This document shows positions 1 through 9,193 of a stretch of DNA of 27,663 bases, piece after piece. Under the pieces are notes generated by a model. That model did not search any database. It worked only from the letters and a program-made list of their open reading frames with translations, and was not told the DNA's origin. Positions within the stretch are counted from its first letter, which is position 1, and every line of letters begins with the position of its first letter. Source of the DNA: CAYUVA01 sp964448115 [NCBI: uncultured bacterium] (GTDB taxonomy: Bacteria; CAYUVA01); assembly GCA_964448115.1 (NCBI GenBank), contig CAYUVA010000051.1, positions 1 through 27,663 of the forward strand, written 5' to 3'. A program made the position numbers and the translations under genes.

Positions 1-682
1 GGAATTTGCAGGTCTCAATCGTATTCAAAGGACTGCGCAGGCATATATCCTGTATAGAACGATCTGAGTTGACCAGATCCATGATCTTTCGATCATAGGG
101 GCTAAGGAAGCTGAGCTTCTTGAAATCATCGAACTTGGGTGTCGGCTTCAAGGGGCGTGAATCTGATACCAGAGTATTTTTAATGTTCTGGGAAGTAAAG
201 TAGATCTTGACTCCCTTGTAGATGAGCTTTGGAGTGTTGATATCCTTGAGCACTGATATGGAGGACTTGTCATAGGGACCGGGTCTGAATCGAATCTTGC
301 CTTGATCCCAGGGAAACGCATTAAGAACGATATCCTCGACTTGTCTGCGGATCTCCGCATAGAGTCTATCAGCGCTTATGTACTTTAGCTCCAGCAGTAT
401 CTGTCCGTGTCGCTTAAGACTCTTGGATTTTTCTAATTCAATAAGTGAAGTACGATACTGCTCCTCTGTGATAATCTGGTCATGAAGCAATCTCTCCCCA
501 AGTCGCTCTTCGACAACATTGCTAAGCGCGAAGACAAGCTCACCGTTCTCAAAGAAGATAGTCTTCACCGAGTCAAGATGATGAACACTTAGCACACCGG
601 GCACCTTATAGTGGTTGATGGTAGCAAAAGCCTCTGCTAGCGAAGTTTCCTGCAAGGTGCCGTTGTATTCGAATTCGGGCAT
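1..682 (-). CDS. PATAN/DUF4388 domain protein (partial, C-terminus outside window)
   Basis: The frame is open from an ATG at 682 to the left edge (227 codons, no stop), so the C-terminus is missing. The start is well supported by GGGAGG about 6 nt upstream on the minus strand. The N-terminus reads MPEFEYNGTLQETSLAEAFA and continues with VPGVLSV, IFFENGELVFALS, LGERLL and FPWDQGKIRFRPG. This is the order of elements in DUF4388 (PATAN): a 'G-L-sL' opening, an 'iyF.nGeiv.A' strand, and a later 'W..G.f.f' segment. In known proteins PATAN is linked to two-component signalling, gliding and regulation, often next to response regulators, and is cytoplasmic. No partner domain is visible in this fragment. 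It is divergent from the surface-protein gene at 922. The family call is good; the role is inferred only from the family. Confidence 0.85.
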   Translation of the reverse strand, partial: MPEFEYNGTLQETSLAEAFATINHYKVPGVLSVHHLDSVKTIFFENGELVFALSNVVEERLGERLLHDQIITEEQYRTSLIELEKSKSLKRHGQILLELKYISADRLYAEIRRQVEDIVLNAFPWDQGKIRFRPGPYDKSSISVLKDINTPKLIYKGVKIYFTSQNIKNTLVSDSRPLKPTPKFDDFKKLSFLSPYDRKIMDLVNSDRSIQDICLRSPLNTIETCKF

Positions 683-768
683 AATATTCCTCCCTAAAGA
701 TTATCCTAAGTTATATGCTGGCGTCAAATGTTAATAGGCATGAGGGCTTGGGGCTTTAGGGCTATTTA

Positions 769-825
769 ATCCCGACAGAGTCAGGATATGAAGAAATGGT
801 CTCACCCAAAGACGCAAAGAAGAAA
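769..825. repeat. Composite intergenic repeat: CCCGAC hairpin plus cgcaaag unit (copy 1)
   Basis: An 8-bp inverted repeat with one mismatch, ATCCCGAC (769-776) and GTCAGGAT (780-787), is followed about 20 nt later by CAAAGACGCAAAGAAG. The same two parts occur in the opposite orientation at 16741-16904, and the cgcaaag part alone occurs at 11438-11510. It lies between divergent genes and is non-coding. Confidence 0.55.
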
Positions 826-863
826 GCAAAAAAATACAAAACACCCGGAATCACTGTTATACT

Positions 864-892
864 TTTGATCCTTTGCAAATATAGTCTATAAT
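864..892 (+). promoter_or_regulatory. Putative sigma70 promoter for the gene at 922
   Basis: A perfect TATAAT lies at 887-892, with TTTGAT (864-869, 17-nt spacer) or TTGATC (865-870, 16-nt spacer) as the -35. The predicted transcription start near 899 leaves a leader of only about 20 nt and no clear Shine-Dalgarno before the ATG. Confidence 0.55.
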
Positions 893-921
893 CATAAACA
901 ATTGGCAATGATATAGTAAAT

Positions 922-3900
922 ATGAGGTTGTATATAAATAAAAGCCTTGATACAAAGGCGTTTTTCCTGGTGGGTTGTCTTGTTTGCTTGTGCTTATCTG
1001 CCAATATAAGCCTGGCTGCAAAGAGCGATCAAGCAGCGCCTTTAGCTACCCCGACACCACCAGCAGAGAACCAGGTTATCATCTCGCCGACGCCGACACA
1101 TGTCTCCGGCTCAATCGATACAGACACCTACTGGTCTGCGATGACCAGCCCGGTCTATATCGACGGCGATACCTTCCTGGAGAACGGGGTTACGCTGACC
1201 ATCTTCGGCGGGGCAGAGATCCGCTTCACCGGCAACTATCGGCTTGAGATCCACGGCAAGCTGGTCGCCAGGGGATCTTATGGTGCTTACATCACCTTCA
1301 CCTCGAATTGCCCCTCCCCGCAGCCTGGGGACTGGAAGTTCATCCGCTTTGCCAACGACTCCATGCCAGCAAGCTACGATGAGTCTGGGGAATACCAAGA
1401 TGGCTGTATAATCGAGAACGCCATAATCGAGTATGCACGCCAGGGTGTGGTCTGCGATGGGGCTATGCCTTACATCCACCTCAATACCTTCAGGCACTGC
1501 GGTACTGAAATGGACAAGGGAGCTGGGATCGGATGCTATTACGATGCAGCTCCAAGGATAGAAGGGAACATCTTCAGGGATCTGTTCGCCATCGAGGGTG
1601 CGGGGATCTTCGCCAATGACTCGCACCCGCAGATCATCGACAATATATTCATAAGAAACGAGGCGGATCAGGGAGCGGCGATATTCCTCAATCTCGATTG
1701 TAATCCGCTGATATCGGGCAATACACTGGCTAATAATACAGCCAGCGGCTACAAGGGGGACCAGGTGGCACTGTACAGCAGCTACAGCTCATCTCCGAGC
1801 GTAAGCGGGCTGGTGGCGGTGCACAACGATTGCGGGGGAGTTTATGTAGAGTCCGGCTCCATGATCCACTGCACAATTGTGAACAATCAAGGGGATGGCA
1901 TTATAGGCACCCCGCTGAACATAAATCGATGCAATATATACGCAAATGAGGGCTATCAACTGCGCCTGAATTACGATGAGGATGTCAATGCGACCTATAA
2001 CTACTGGGGCACAACTGACGGCGAAGAGATCAACGGCTACATTTTCGACCGCAACGATTCCGCCTCGGTGGGCAGGGCGCATTTCGTGCCATATTTATCC
2101 TCCTGTGCTTATGATGCACCGATCCCGCCACCGCTTGAATTGCAGATAACCGAGCTGCCCGACCAGTTCATCCTGCAATGGATACCGGTAAACCATGCCG
2201 GTCTTATGGGCTACCAGATATACTATGATACCGACGGCAGCGGAGAGCCTTATGACGGCAAGAACCTCGACCAGGGGGATTCGCCGATCGGACTGGTGCC
2301 GAGGGAGGATTACACGCTCACCGGCATCGATCCCTCCAAGCGTTACTGGATAGCGATGAAGGCGATAAAATCCGGGTTCAAGGCGAGTTATTACTCCAAC
2401 GAGGTGAGCGGCACGCTGAGCACACTGACACCAACCCCGACCAACACGCCGACCATAACCCAAACTCCCACAGTAACGCCGACCATGACCAACACTCCCT
2501 CGATAACCGCCTCGCCGACAGCCACGCCGACCGTAACCCCCACCGGCATGTCAACCTTCACACCATCAGCAACCGGCACCCCAACGGTAACCAACACTCA
2601 GACTCCGACCAGCACGTCAACCGGCACCCCGACCAGTACCAATACGCCGACCTGCACTCCCACCCATACGCCGGTGCCGGAGACCTGGATCGAGCACGAT
2701 ACCACCTGGCACCTGGAGGGAAGCCCCTATTATCTTTTAGGCAACCTTTATATCGGCAATGGAGCGACTTTAGTGATCGAAGCCGGCTGCGAGATATATT
2801 TCCTGGTTCCAGGGCGGATAAGCGTCGAGGAAGGGACGCTGGTAGCTCGCGGCTTTGAGGATCAGCGCATCCTGTTCACCGGCTATGGCTCCACCAATTG
2901 GCAAGGGATCGCCTTCAAGGACGATGCAGTGGATGCTCAATACGATCCCAGCGGTGGTTGGGTCAGCGGGTGTATCCTGCAGAACTGCGATATCTACAAG
3001 TCATCGCTGGCAATTTATATACAGAAATCCTCGCCGTTCATAGATAGCTGCAATATCCGATACAACATCGGCAGCGGCGCCTTGAGCGGCGCTATCCAGG
3101 TGGTCAACCAGGCATCTGCGCGCATCGAGGGTAATACGATAAGAAACAACGCCGGCGGGGTAGGGGGCTTGTTTATATATAATGCCTCGCCCCAGGTTCG
3201 GAATAACATAATCATCGACAACATAGCCGACGGCTCAGGGGGACAGGCTGCCGGCGGAGTGAGCGTCTTTTTCACAGACAGCGGTCCGGCTCCATTCATC
3301 GAGCATAATATAATAGCCAGGAACTGGAGCCAGGATGGCGCCGGGGGAATCTATGTCGATTACCGCTCCAATAACGCCGAGATCAATAACAACCTGATCT
3401 ATTACAACGATGGCGATGGGGTGTGGGCTGGAGGAGGTCAATATCACTATAACGCTATCGTACTGAACAATGGTATCGGCATTACTGGAACCACCGCAGG
3501 CTCACCTGATTATGTAACCTACAACGCCATCTATGGTAATGTCAGCTACCAGGCTGCGCTCGCTTGCGGAATCGGAGTCGATGGCACCTATACATACTGG
3601 GGAACGACCGATGATGAGCTAATAGCTGAGATGATCTATGATCAAAGCGATGATGCTTCCCTGGGTATATATTATTATGACCCGATCCTCGAAGAGATGC
3701 ACCAAGACAACATGATACCTCCTCCCATCGGCATCGAGCACACGCATAACGGCTTAGTGCTTTATCTCAGTTGGCTGCCGGTAAACCATCCCGATGTAGC
3801 CGGCTACAATATCCACTATGACTTCGATGAGCCGGGCTTTCCCTTCGAGGGGACTGGTGCGCCCCAGGGGGATTCCCCCATTACAGTAGGCGATGTTACC

Positions 3901-4554
3901 GAGTGCCAGGTAACCGGCTCCGAGGCAGGTCAGGTCATCTTCGCTGCAATAACCACGCTCACCTCCACTGGCGAGAGCTGGTATTCCAAGGATATCATCC
4001 ATCAGATCGGGATGGAGACCGCCACGCCAACAGCCACGCCGACCCACTCCGCAACCGCCCAGCCGACCAGGACGCCGACCGTAACCAACACGCCGAGTGT
4101 AACCCCCACTCAGACGCCGACGATCACATCAACGCCGACCGAGACGCCGACCATAACCAAGACGCCTACTAGTACGCCCACTTTCACCAATACGCCGACC
4201 AAGACGCCGTTTTTCACCGTCTCGCCGACTGGTGGAGCATACAATCCTCCCAAGATACTGCTCGGCGGATACATGGCTGCCAACATCACGAAGGAGCTAG
4301 GGGGCTTGTTCGAGATGCTCGCTATGGTCTCGGACCCTGATGGACACAAGATATTGAAGGTCGAGATCCACTACAACAACATGCCAACCGGCGTGCAGTT
4401 GCCAGCCTTCAACCTGGAGGACGGCGTTTACTGGATGACCGGACCTCGTATAGAACCGGGCATCGAGCCGGCTGAGTTACTGCTTCAACTGCGCGCCACT
4501 GATATCACTTTCTCGATGAGTTCATTCTGGCCTTACCTTTCGGTGGGAGGTTGA
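922..4554 (+). CDS. Exported modular protein: two beta-helix/FN3 units, Thr-Pro linkers, shared C-terminal domain
   Basis: The protein has 1210 residues. A signal peptide (about 1-33, hydrophobic core [12 protein letters not shown]) is followed by a short TPTP spacer. The first right-handed beta-helix is at about 64-395, with parallel-helix wording such as '[13 protein letters not shown]' and 'GNIFRD' and an ending [11 protein letters not shown]. Then come an FN3-like domain (399-497, [12 protein letters not shown]), a Thr-Pro linker (502-586), a second beta-helix (589-931, ending [10 protein letters not shown]), a second FN3 (932-1029, [12 protein letters not shown]), a second Thr-Pro linker (1031-1101), and a C-terminal domain (about 1106-1210) ending [10 protein letters not shown]. 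The two halves are clearly an internal duplication. The C-terminal domain recurs in three other proteins of this window. Beta-helix proteins of this kind are usually surface adhesins or carbohydrate-active, but no catalytic residues are identifiable. It stops with TGA. It probably acts at or outside the cell surface; the exact role is unknown. Confidence 0.8.
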   Translation: MRLYINKSLDTKAFFLVGCLVCLCLSANISLAAKSDQAAPLATPTPPAENQVIISPTPTHVSGSIDTDTYWSAMTSPVYIDGDTFLENGVTLTIFGGAEIRFTGNYRLEIHGKLVARGSYGAYITFTSNCPSPQPGDWKFIRFANDSMPASYDESGEYQDGCIIENAIIEYARQGVVCDGAMPYIHLNTFRHCGTEMDKGAGIGCYYDAAPRIEGNIFRDLFAIEGAGIFANDSHPQIIDNIFIRNEADQGAAIFLNLDCNPLISGNTLANNTASGYKGDQVALYSSYSSSPSVSGLVAVHNDCGGVYVESGSMIHCTIVNNQGDGIIGTPLNINRCNIYANEGYQLRLNYDEDVNATYNYWGTTDGEEINGYIFDRNDSASVGRAHFVPYLSSCAYDAPIPPPLELQITELPDQFILQWIPVNHAGLMGYQIYYDTDGSGEPYDGKNLDQGDSPIGLVPREDYTLTGIDPSKRYWIAMKAIKSGFKASYYSNEVSGTLSTLTPTPTNTPTITQTPTVTPTMTNTPSITASPTATPTVTPTGMSTFTPSATGTPTVTNTQTPTSTSTGTPTSTNTPTCTPTHTPVPETWIEHDTTWHLEGSPYYLLGNLYIGNGATLVIEAGCEIYFLVPGRISVEEGTLVARGFEDQRILFTGYGSTNWQGIAFKDDAVDAQYDPSGGWVSGCILQNCDIYKSSLAIYIQKSSPFIDSCNIRYNIGSGALSGAIQVVNQASARIEGNTIRNNAGGVGGLFIYNASPQVRNNIIIDNIADGSGGQAAGGVSVFFTDSGPAPFIEHNIIARNWSQDGAGGIYVDYRSNNAEINNNLIYYNDGDGVWAGGGQYHYNAIVLNNGIGITGTTAGSPDYVTYNAIYGNVSYQAALACGIGVDGTYTYWGTTDDELIAEMIYDQSDDASLGIYYYDPILEEMHQDNMIPPPIGIEHTHNGLVLYLSWLPVNHPDVAGYNIHYDFDEPGFPFEGTGAPQGDSPITVGDVTECQVTGSEAGQVIFAAITTLTSTGESWYSKDIIHQIGMETATPTATPTHSATAQPTRTPTVTNTPSVTPTQTPTITSTPTETPTITKTPTSTPTFTNTPTKTPFFTVSPTGGAYNPPKILLGGYMAANITKELGGLFEMLAMVSDPDGHKILKVEIHYNNMPTGVQLPAFNLEDGVYWMTGPRIEPGIEPAELLLQLRATDITFSMSSFWPYLSVGG
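2428..2682 (+). repeat. Thr-Pro linker-encoding degenerate repeat (first linker of the 922 gene)
   Basis: Irregular repeats of acNccgacc/acNccN units encode TPT-N-TPT-x-TPT strings between the first FN3 domain and the second beta-helix. Proline- and threonine-rich strings of this type are flexible extracellular spacers. The reverse strand gives spurious VGV-rich open frames. Confidence 0.75.
4015..4230 (+). repeat. Thr-Pro linker-encoding degenerate repeat (second linker of the 922 gene)
   Basis: The same type of ACGCCGACC-rich low-complexity sequence as at 2428, here separating the second FN3 domain from the shared C-terminal domain. Confidence 0.75.
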
Positions 4555-4665
4555 CATCATTTTAATGGGTGATTGGATTACATCTGAAACACGGCCGGAC
4601 GATTGTAATACCTGCCATACCGGGGTGACGGTGGATTGAACAACACTGAAAGGTGAATTGTTGCT

Positions 4666-5811
4666 ATGAGTAAACCAATTATTTTCTTTATATGTATAAT
4701 CCTCTCATTGCCAGCAACTTTAAAAGCTAGCAACTCCATCATTGATAACATCGATATTTCCGGCTACTTCCAGCTATGGTGCATACCCTATGAGGGTGCT
4801 GAGAACGGCTTGCAGCAGCCCTTTAGCGAACAGGAGGCTGCTCAATCAGCCGCCGGGTTTATCTTTCGCCGAGCCAGGCTGAAACTACACAGTCAGAGCG
4901 ATGATGCCTTCCTAAAGATCAATTTCCAGGCGAGACTGGAGGGAGGCTTCGAGCTATATGACTATTCTGCCACAATGAATTTCAGCCGGCACTTAAATTT
5001 ACTTGTCGGGCAGATGAAAATCCCCATTGAGTACGAGAGTCTTATATCAGCGCAAAATCTGGACTTCATCGTCCGCTCCCAGTTGGCTCGAAAGCTCCCA
5101 GATTACACTCTTTCACGGCATCCATTCAAGGTATCTCCATTTTATGGCAACAAACCAAGAAGGCGCGATCTTGGCATCGGCGCTAAGGGAACGATTCTGG
5201 GAAATCACCTCAAGTATTTCGTTATGCTAGGTAACGGTTTAGGTGCTAACCTATGGGTGGGATGTGATACTCAAAAAGGATTTATTACATCAAATGAACC
5301 TGGCGATCTTCTCTATAGCGGCAGGATCGAGCTTATTCCAATGAGCGGGATCTCAATAGGAGGTCATTATACATATAACTACCATGAGAATGTTATCTAC
5401 AACGAGGATAATGTACTCGATATAAAGAGAAAAAGCTGGTCAACCGACCTGCAATTAAAAACGCTGCAAAGGATTAAATGTGTCTTTATGTATGCAGGTG
5501 GATTGGTCGATGATGACATCGATTATAATGGCAAGACTGACTATGAATACTGGGGCTGGGAGGGAAGGCTAATCGCTGAGCTTATCAAGGATAAACTGGA
5601 GCTGGGGCTTAGATTTGATAGCTACAGTTATCGCAATAACAATTTAGCACCGACAGTTATTCAGGATATCTGGACTTATGGGATCAACTATTACCTTGAA
5701 CCTTGTGGCAAGCTACAACTTAATTACATGCACAAGGTAAAGGATAACAAGGTCGATGAGGATCTTGATGATGATATAATCTTCATCAATTTGCATCTAG
5801 GATTCCACTAA
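4666..5811 (+). CDS. Outer-membrane porin, phosphate-selective O/P-like
   Basis: The protein has 381 residues with a signal peptide (about 1-22, IIFFICIILSLPATLKA). The mature part alternates short amphipathic strands and turns, as in a beta-barrel. The stretch FIFRRARLKLHSQSDDAFLKI, followed later by LNLLVGQMKIPIEYESLISA, follows the OprO/OprP pattern ('rRaRl.l.g' then 'v..GqfK.P...e.l.s'). The last strand ends in aromatic and hydrophobic residues (FINLHLGFH), consistent with BAM-dependent assembly. Family members form trimeric pores for anions, but specificity cannot be read from sequence here. It is 111 nt downstream of the beta-helix gene on the same strand, with AAAGGTG before the ATG. 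Its presence argues for an outer membrane in this organism. Confidence 0.75.
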   Translation: MSKPIIFFICIILSLPATLKASNSIIDNIDISGYFQLWCIPYEGAENGLQQPFSEQEAAQSAAGFIFRRARLKLHSQSDDAFLKINFQARLEGGFELYDYSATMNFSRHLNLLVGQMKIPIEYESLISAQNLDFIVRSQLARKLPDYTLSRHPFKVSPFYGNKPRRRDLGIGAKGTILGNHLKYFVMLGNGLGANLWVGCDTQKGFITSNEPGDLLYSGRIELIPMSGISIGGHYTYNYHENVIYNEDNVLDIKRKSWSTDLQLKTLQRIKCVFMYAGGLVDDDIDYNGKTDYEYWGWEGRLIAELIKDKLELGLRFDSYSYRNNNLAPTVIQDIWTYGINYYLEPCGKLQLNYMHKVKDNKVDEDLDDDIIFINLHLGFH

Positions 5812-5838
5812 CGGTAAAGTATTCTTCGCCTGCCATAT

Positions 5839-7395
5839 TTGAATATCATTCCTATTTTGATTATAAAAGATTCTGTGTTCAGGAGAGATCGTATTTTATT
5901 TCTTTATGTATTAGGGGCTTTATTTTTAGGGGTTTACCTCTGTTTTGCTTTCCCTGGTTCTCCATGCTGGGAATCAGAGGACACCTGCGTGGGTCGCAAT
6001 CTCATTGTCGCCGATATGGATAAGAATGGCTTCAATGACCTTGTAGTGCTGGATGGCGGACTTCCTATCTTCCAGTCGGATCACCAGGTGATACGAATTT
6101 TTTATAATCAATATGGCACACTAAACAAGAATATTGGATATAGTTCAGCAGAGTATTCTTTTTATACAAGATATCTAAACACCATATCCCTCGGCCATCT
6201 GGATGATGATGGCTATTTGGACCTTGCGGTGGATCTCGGACAACGAGGGGTAATGATCTACTACAATAACCAGCAGGGAGCCTTCGAGGATGAGCCAATA
6301 GTGCTGGAATATACCGAGCAGGCAGATTATTATTATACCTTCGGCGCTGACTTTGCACAGATCGAGGATCTTACTGGCGATGGATATGGTGAGGTGATAG
6401 CACTGTGGTTCCATAGCCTGCGTATTTATCCTAATATTCAGGGAGTTGTTAGCTCTGATCCACAAGTAATAACCTGGTCGCCACCACCGACCAACCAAAA
6501 TACCCATTTCAAGAGCCTGGCTATCGGCGATGTCAACAATGATAACTTCAAGGATATCGTGGTTAGCTACCAGCCTACCATGCTAGGTGGCAGGGAAGGG
6601 GTGGCTCTTTTCATAAATAACATTGGCAAATTTAGCAATACACCCGATTGGTGGTGCAAGCAGACCGGAAGAGCGAACCTCGTTGATGTAAATCAGGATG
6701 GATATTTAGACCTGGTTCTTAACTCCCGGATCTTTCTAAATGATCATGGAACATTTAATCAAGAGCCTGATATAACCAATCAATTATACGCTGGAATATG
6801 GAGGGACCTGGATAACGATAGCTATCCTGATCTCGCCCTGGAGTACATGGACAAGAACCTATGGCTTGTGTTGAACAAACAAGGCTCGATAGCCCCCTCT
6901 CCTGCATGGAGATATATTTCCGAGCATCGCTTCGGAGACCATGCGATCGGCGATCTGAACAATGATGGCATAAATGACCTTATTATCTCTCTAATGGAAG
7001 GACACATAGTTTACCAACCCCAAGAAATAGTCGTTTTTTATAATGATGGCGTATTCCCAGAGCCTGGGGCACCTAGATGTTATTTCGCTGGTTACCTGAA
7101 CTCTGCCCTGAGCAGTAGCGGCGGTGGATTGATATGGATGCTCGCTTATATCCAGGATCCAGTGAGTGCCTATGATATCAAGGCTGTGGAGCTATATTAT
7201 GGCACCATGTCAACCGGCATTTATCTTACCGATGAGGGGGATTGGTGGGACCTGGAGAGGATGGATGGTTGGTATGGGCTTTATATGCAAGTGTCGCCCG
7301 GGATGCCAACAGGAGCATATCTAATGACCATTTATTTGAGCGACTATGATGGTTTTAGCAACCTTAGCTGGCCTTATCTAAATGTTGACTATTGA
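5839..7395 (+). CDS. Exported FG-GAP/VCBS beta-propeller protein with shared C-terminal domain
   Basis: The protein has 518 residues from a TTG start. A GTG at 5872 gives a more typical signal peptide (MFRRDRILFLYVLGALFLG..CFA). Seven FG-GAP-like calcium-binding loops are visible at about 59 DMDKNGFND, 119 HLDDDGYLD, 177 DLTGDGYGE, 231 DVNNDNFKD, 283 DVNQDGYLD, 325 DLDNDSYPD and 373 DLNNDGIND, enough for a seven-bladed propeller. Residues about 407-518 form the C-terminal domain shared with the proteins at 922, 9875 and 12984 (here VELYYGTMSTGIYLTDEG and the ending LSWPYLNVDY). No Thr-Pro linker is present, unlike in those three. FG-GAP propellers bind ligands or calcium in extracellular proteins; the specific ligand is unknown. 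It is convergent with the next gene, with 1 nt between stop codons. Confidence 0.8.
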   Translation: MNIIPILIIKDSVFRRDRILFLYVLGALFLGVYLCFAFPGSPCWESEDTCVGRNLIVADMDKNGFNDLVVLDGGLPIFQSDHQVIRIFYNQYGTLNKNIGYSSAEYSFYTRYLNTISLGHLDDDGYLDLAVDLGQRGVMIYYNNQQGAFEDEPIVLEYTEQADYYYTFGADFAQIEDLTGDGYGEVIALWFHSLRIYPNIQGVVSSDPQVITWSPPPTNQNTHFKSLAIGDVNNDNFKDIVVSYQPTMLGGREGVALFINNIGKFSNTPDWWCKQTGRANLVDVNQDGYLDLVLNSRIFLNDHGTFNQEPDITNQLYAGIWRDLDNDSYPDLALEYMDKNLWLVLNKQGSIAPSPAWRYISEHRFGDHAIGDLNNDGINDLIISLMEGHIVYQPQEIVVFYNDGVFPEPGAPRCYFAGYLNSALSSSGGGLIWMLAYIQDPVSAYDIKAVELYYGTMSTGIYLTDEGDWWDLERMDGWYGLYMQVSPGMPTGAYLMTIYLSDYDGFSNLSWPYLNVDY

Positions 7396-7396
7396 G

Positions 7397-7885
7397 CTAT
7401 TGGGTGGTTCTGGTCAACGGATAATTGGGTAGCAACCGGTTCCAGGTTTTTACATTAAGCACATTACAGCCGTTGAAGATGGTATTTTTCCATTGGTCTG
7501 CAATCCCGAAAAGGGGGAGCTTTCTCCTGAGCATCTCTGATAAACCAAGCATAGCAGGCTCGGAGAGATTATCGATATCTATCAGGACTATACAAACAAT
7601 CGGTTTATTAGTGCGACCAGATGCCCATTCATACAGAAAACTATCCCTGAAGGTATAGGTCAGGTCGGTGATGAAATCATAAGCTCCTAGTTCCTGCTTC
7701 CTATATGCTTCCTTTATCTGCTGCGGATCCGCGACCAGGAGATACAGGATTTTATCCTGTAACTCGACAATAAAATCTACTGCCTTCATACAATGCAACA
7801 TTCCGTGTTCCTGACCGGCGAATCTCCTGGCTTCGATAGCCTCAGAGAAGTCGAATCTCAACCCGTTTATCCTGAATGCCTTCAT
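7397..7885 (-). CDS. Small partner of AAA ATPase, possibly a degenerate PD-(D/E)xK-like protein
   Basis: The protein has 162 residues. Its ATG overlaps the TGA of the upstream ATPase gene (ATGA), so translation is probably coupled. I do not recognise a named family with certainty. The segment MKAVDFIVELQDKILYLLVADP has the strand-turn-strand layout of 'D-x(n)-E-x-K' nuclease cores seen in small partners of AAA ATPases, where I would expect something like 'FIEVKD'. Here D37 is kept but the expected Glu and Lys positions read Leu50 and Ala52. The second half (KPIVCIVLIDIDN, then LRRKLPLFG, then NVLNVKTWN) is well ordered and looks conserved. If the fold guess is right, this is a non-catalytic version. 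Function is not assigned. Confidence 0.7.
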   Translation of the reverse strand: MKAFRINGLRFDFSEAIEARRFAGQEHGMLHCMKAVDFIVELQDKILYLLVADPQQIKEAYRKQELGAYDFITDLTYTFRDSFLYEWASGRTNKPIVCIVLIDIDNLSEPAMLGLSEMLRRKLPLFGIADQWKNTIFNGCNVLNVKTWNRLLPNYPLTRTTQ

Positions 7886-8919
7886 TGGTTCGACTCCTTC
7901 TTCTCTTTATCCATTAGCAGTTTCTTGATCTCGCGGTCATAAACATCCATGTAGGCATCTGCGATCGGATTGATCGGTAATTGAAAACATGAGGGTGCGC
8001 TTCGCACCTTGATCTCATCCTCATAACGATAAAGAACATGATACATAAGGTCGTCTTCTTCCTCTCTTTGCAGCTCCAGCTCCTTGAGCAGCAAGTAGCT
8101 ATGGGTGGCCATAAATACCTGGACTCCCATCTGTTGTAAATGCAGCAATATCCTTGCCAGCAGTTTTATTGTTTTAGGGTTAAGATCCGCTTCAGGCACA
8201 TCCCAAAACAGGACTGAGCCATCGTGAAGGGTTCCATTGCGAATAAGATGCCCGAGCAGAGCCAGCTTGCGAAGCCCCTCGCCGAGAAGGCTGAATTCGA
8301 GGTTGCCATGGCTGGAGCGCAGGAAGAATTCCTCGTGTTTGGACATGACCTTACCCCCACTTAACTCCTCAATTATATCAATAGATTCCTTTTTTCTGTG
8401 TTCGGTTGGACCCCTCAGCGCGGGGATCAGTGCATAGCCGATTAAATCTACCTCTATCTCCTCGAAGCTCATATCGCTTGAATCGTACAAATCACGGTAA
8501 TTGGGAGCATTTATCAAAACCTCGCTGGATGGTATATAAGCGCAGGCTAGAATCTGCGCTTTCCAATCAGGAAGCCCGTGAATATTTATATCATTGGACT
8601 TAGAGTTATCGGTATGGCTGGTGAAGGATACATACAACCTGGTTTTATCGCTGAAGATCTCAATAACCGTGCTGGCTATCCCCCGTTGTCTTTGTACTAA
8701 CCGACCGACCTTTTTCCCGGTGGGCAGAAAGTCTCTTATTAGCTTATCGATAAAATTATCCTCTGATATGGTGATATCGCAGCCAGCATAAAGCACCTTC
8801 AGTAAGTGAGTTTTGCCAATTCCATTTTCTCCAATAAGTATGTTAATACCCGGAGAAAAGAAAAGATCCAGATTTTTGAAGGCTGTAAACTGTTCGATTC
8901 GAAGCCGTTTTATTCCCAT
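7882..8919 (-). CDS. ABC-type AAA ATPase (AAA_15/AAA_21-like)
   Basis: The protein has 345 residues and starts at ATG 8919 with AAGGAG 8 nt upstream. Walker A is GENGIGKT (30-37), a signature-like segment is LLGEGLRKLALLG (211-223), Walker B is VLFWDVPEADLNP (236-248), and the switch His is in ATHSYLLL (H273). The order matches stand-alone SMC/ABC-type ATPases found in OLD-like, Septu-like and other defence or toxin modules. An oddity is that the Walker B Asp240 is followed by Val instead of the usual catalytic Glu (family form DEPE, here DVPE). GTG against GAG differs by one base. With its coupled 162-residue partner it forms a two-gene cassette between unrelated exported-protein genes. It may be cytoplasmic defence machinery, possibly inactive in hydrolysis. 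Confidence 0.8.
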   Translation of the reverse strand: MGIKRLRIEQFTAFKNLDLFFSPGINILIGENGIGKTHLLKVLYAGCDITISEDNFIDKLIRDFLPTGKKVGRLVQRQRGIASTVIEIFSDKTRLYVSFTSHTDNSKSNDINIHGLPDWKAQILACAYIPSSEVLINAPNYRDLYDSSDMSFEEIEVDLIGYALIPALRGPTEHRKKESIDIIEELSGGKVMSKHEEFFLRSSHGNLEFSLLGEGLRKLALLGHLIRNGTLHDGSVLFWDVPEADLNPKTIKLLARILLHLQQMGVQVFMATHSYLLLKELELQREEEDDLMYHVLYRYEDEIKVRSAPSCFQLPINPIADAYMDVYDREIKKLLMDKEKKESNQ

Positions 8920-9090
8920 TAATGAAACTCCTTTTTATGATTCGTCAAGTTCACGCTAAAACATAGCATACTTTTTAACTCTGTGAAAGAGCTTTTTAAC
9001 GAAACGCATACTTGAAATTTATAACAAGATCACCTTCAGGTTTGTTCCATTTATTTTCAATAGTAAAGACTTAAGGCTTGAAAGTTTTTC

Positions 9091-9136
9091 ATTTTGTCAA
9101 GGGTTTTGAGACAGAATCTTCGGGATAGGACAAAAT
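9091..9136. repeat. Spaced perfect 8-bp inverted repeat in the intergenic region
   Basis: ATTTTGTC (9091-9098) and GACAAAAT (9129-9136) are exact inverse copies 30 nt apart, in the 274-nt gap between the ATPase gene and the DUF4124 gene. It could be a weak stem or a regulator site. Otherwise I see only AT-rich sequence in this gap. Confidence 0.3.
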
Positions 9137-9193
9137 TATTGTCTGCATATAAGCAGTGCGAAAGTTAGTGAAAATCTCGGAATAAATAGGTTC

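Noticed and set aside
762-1004. 80-residue minus-strand frame
   Set aside because: It overlaps the promoter and signal peptide region of the 922 gene and contains the cgcaaag repeat. No ribosome site or similarity is seen.
2428-2682. CRISPR-like or minisatellite array
   Set aside because: The units are short, irregular and in frame, encoding Thr-Pro linkers. There are no constant repeats with unique spacers.
2391-4349. Minus-strand frames reading VGVTVGV-type repeats
   Set aside because: They are the reverse complement of the Thr-Pro linker repeats in a well-supported plus-strand gene.
922-4554. TGA as a globally reassigned codon
   Set aside because: Several intact genes here end in TGA, and prfA of normal form is present. 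Only one in-frame TGA with a stem-loop is seen.
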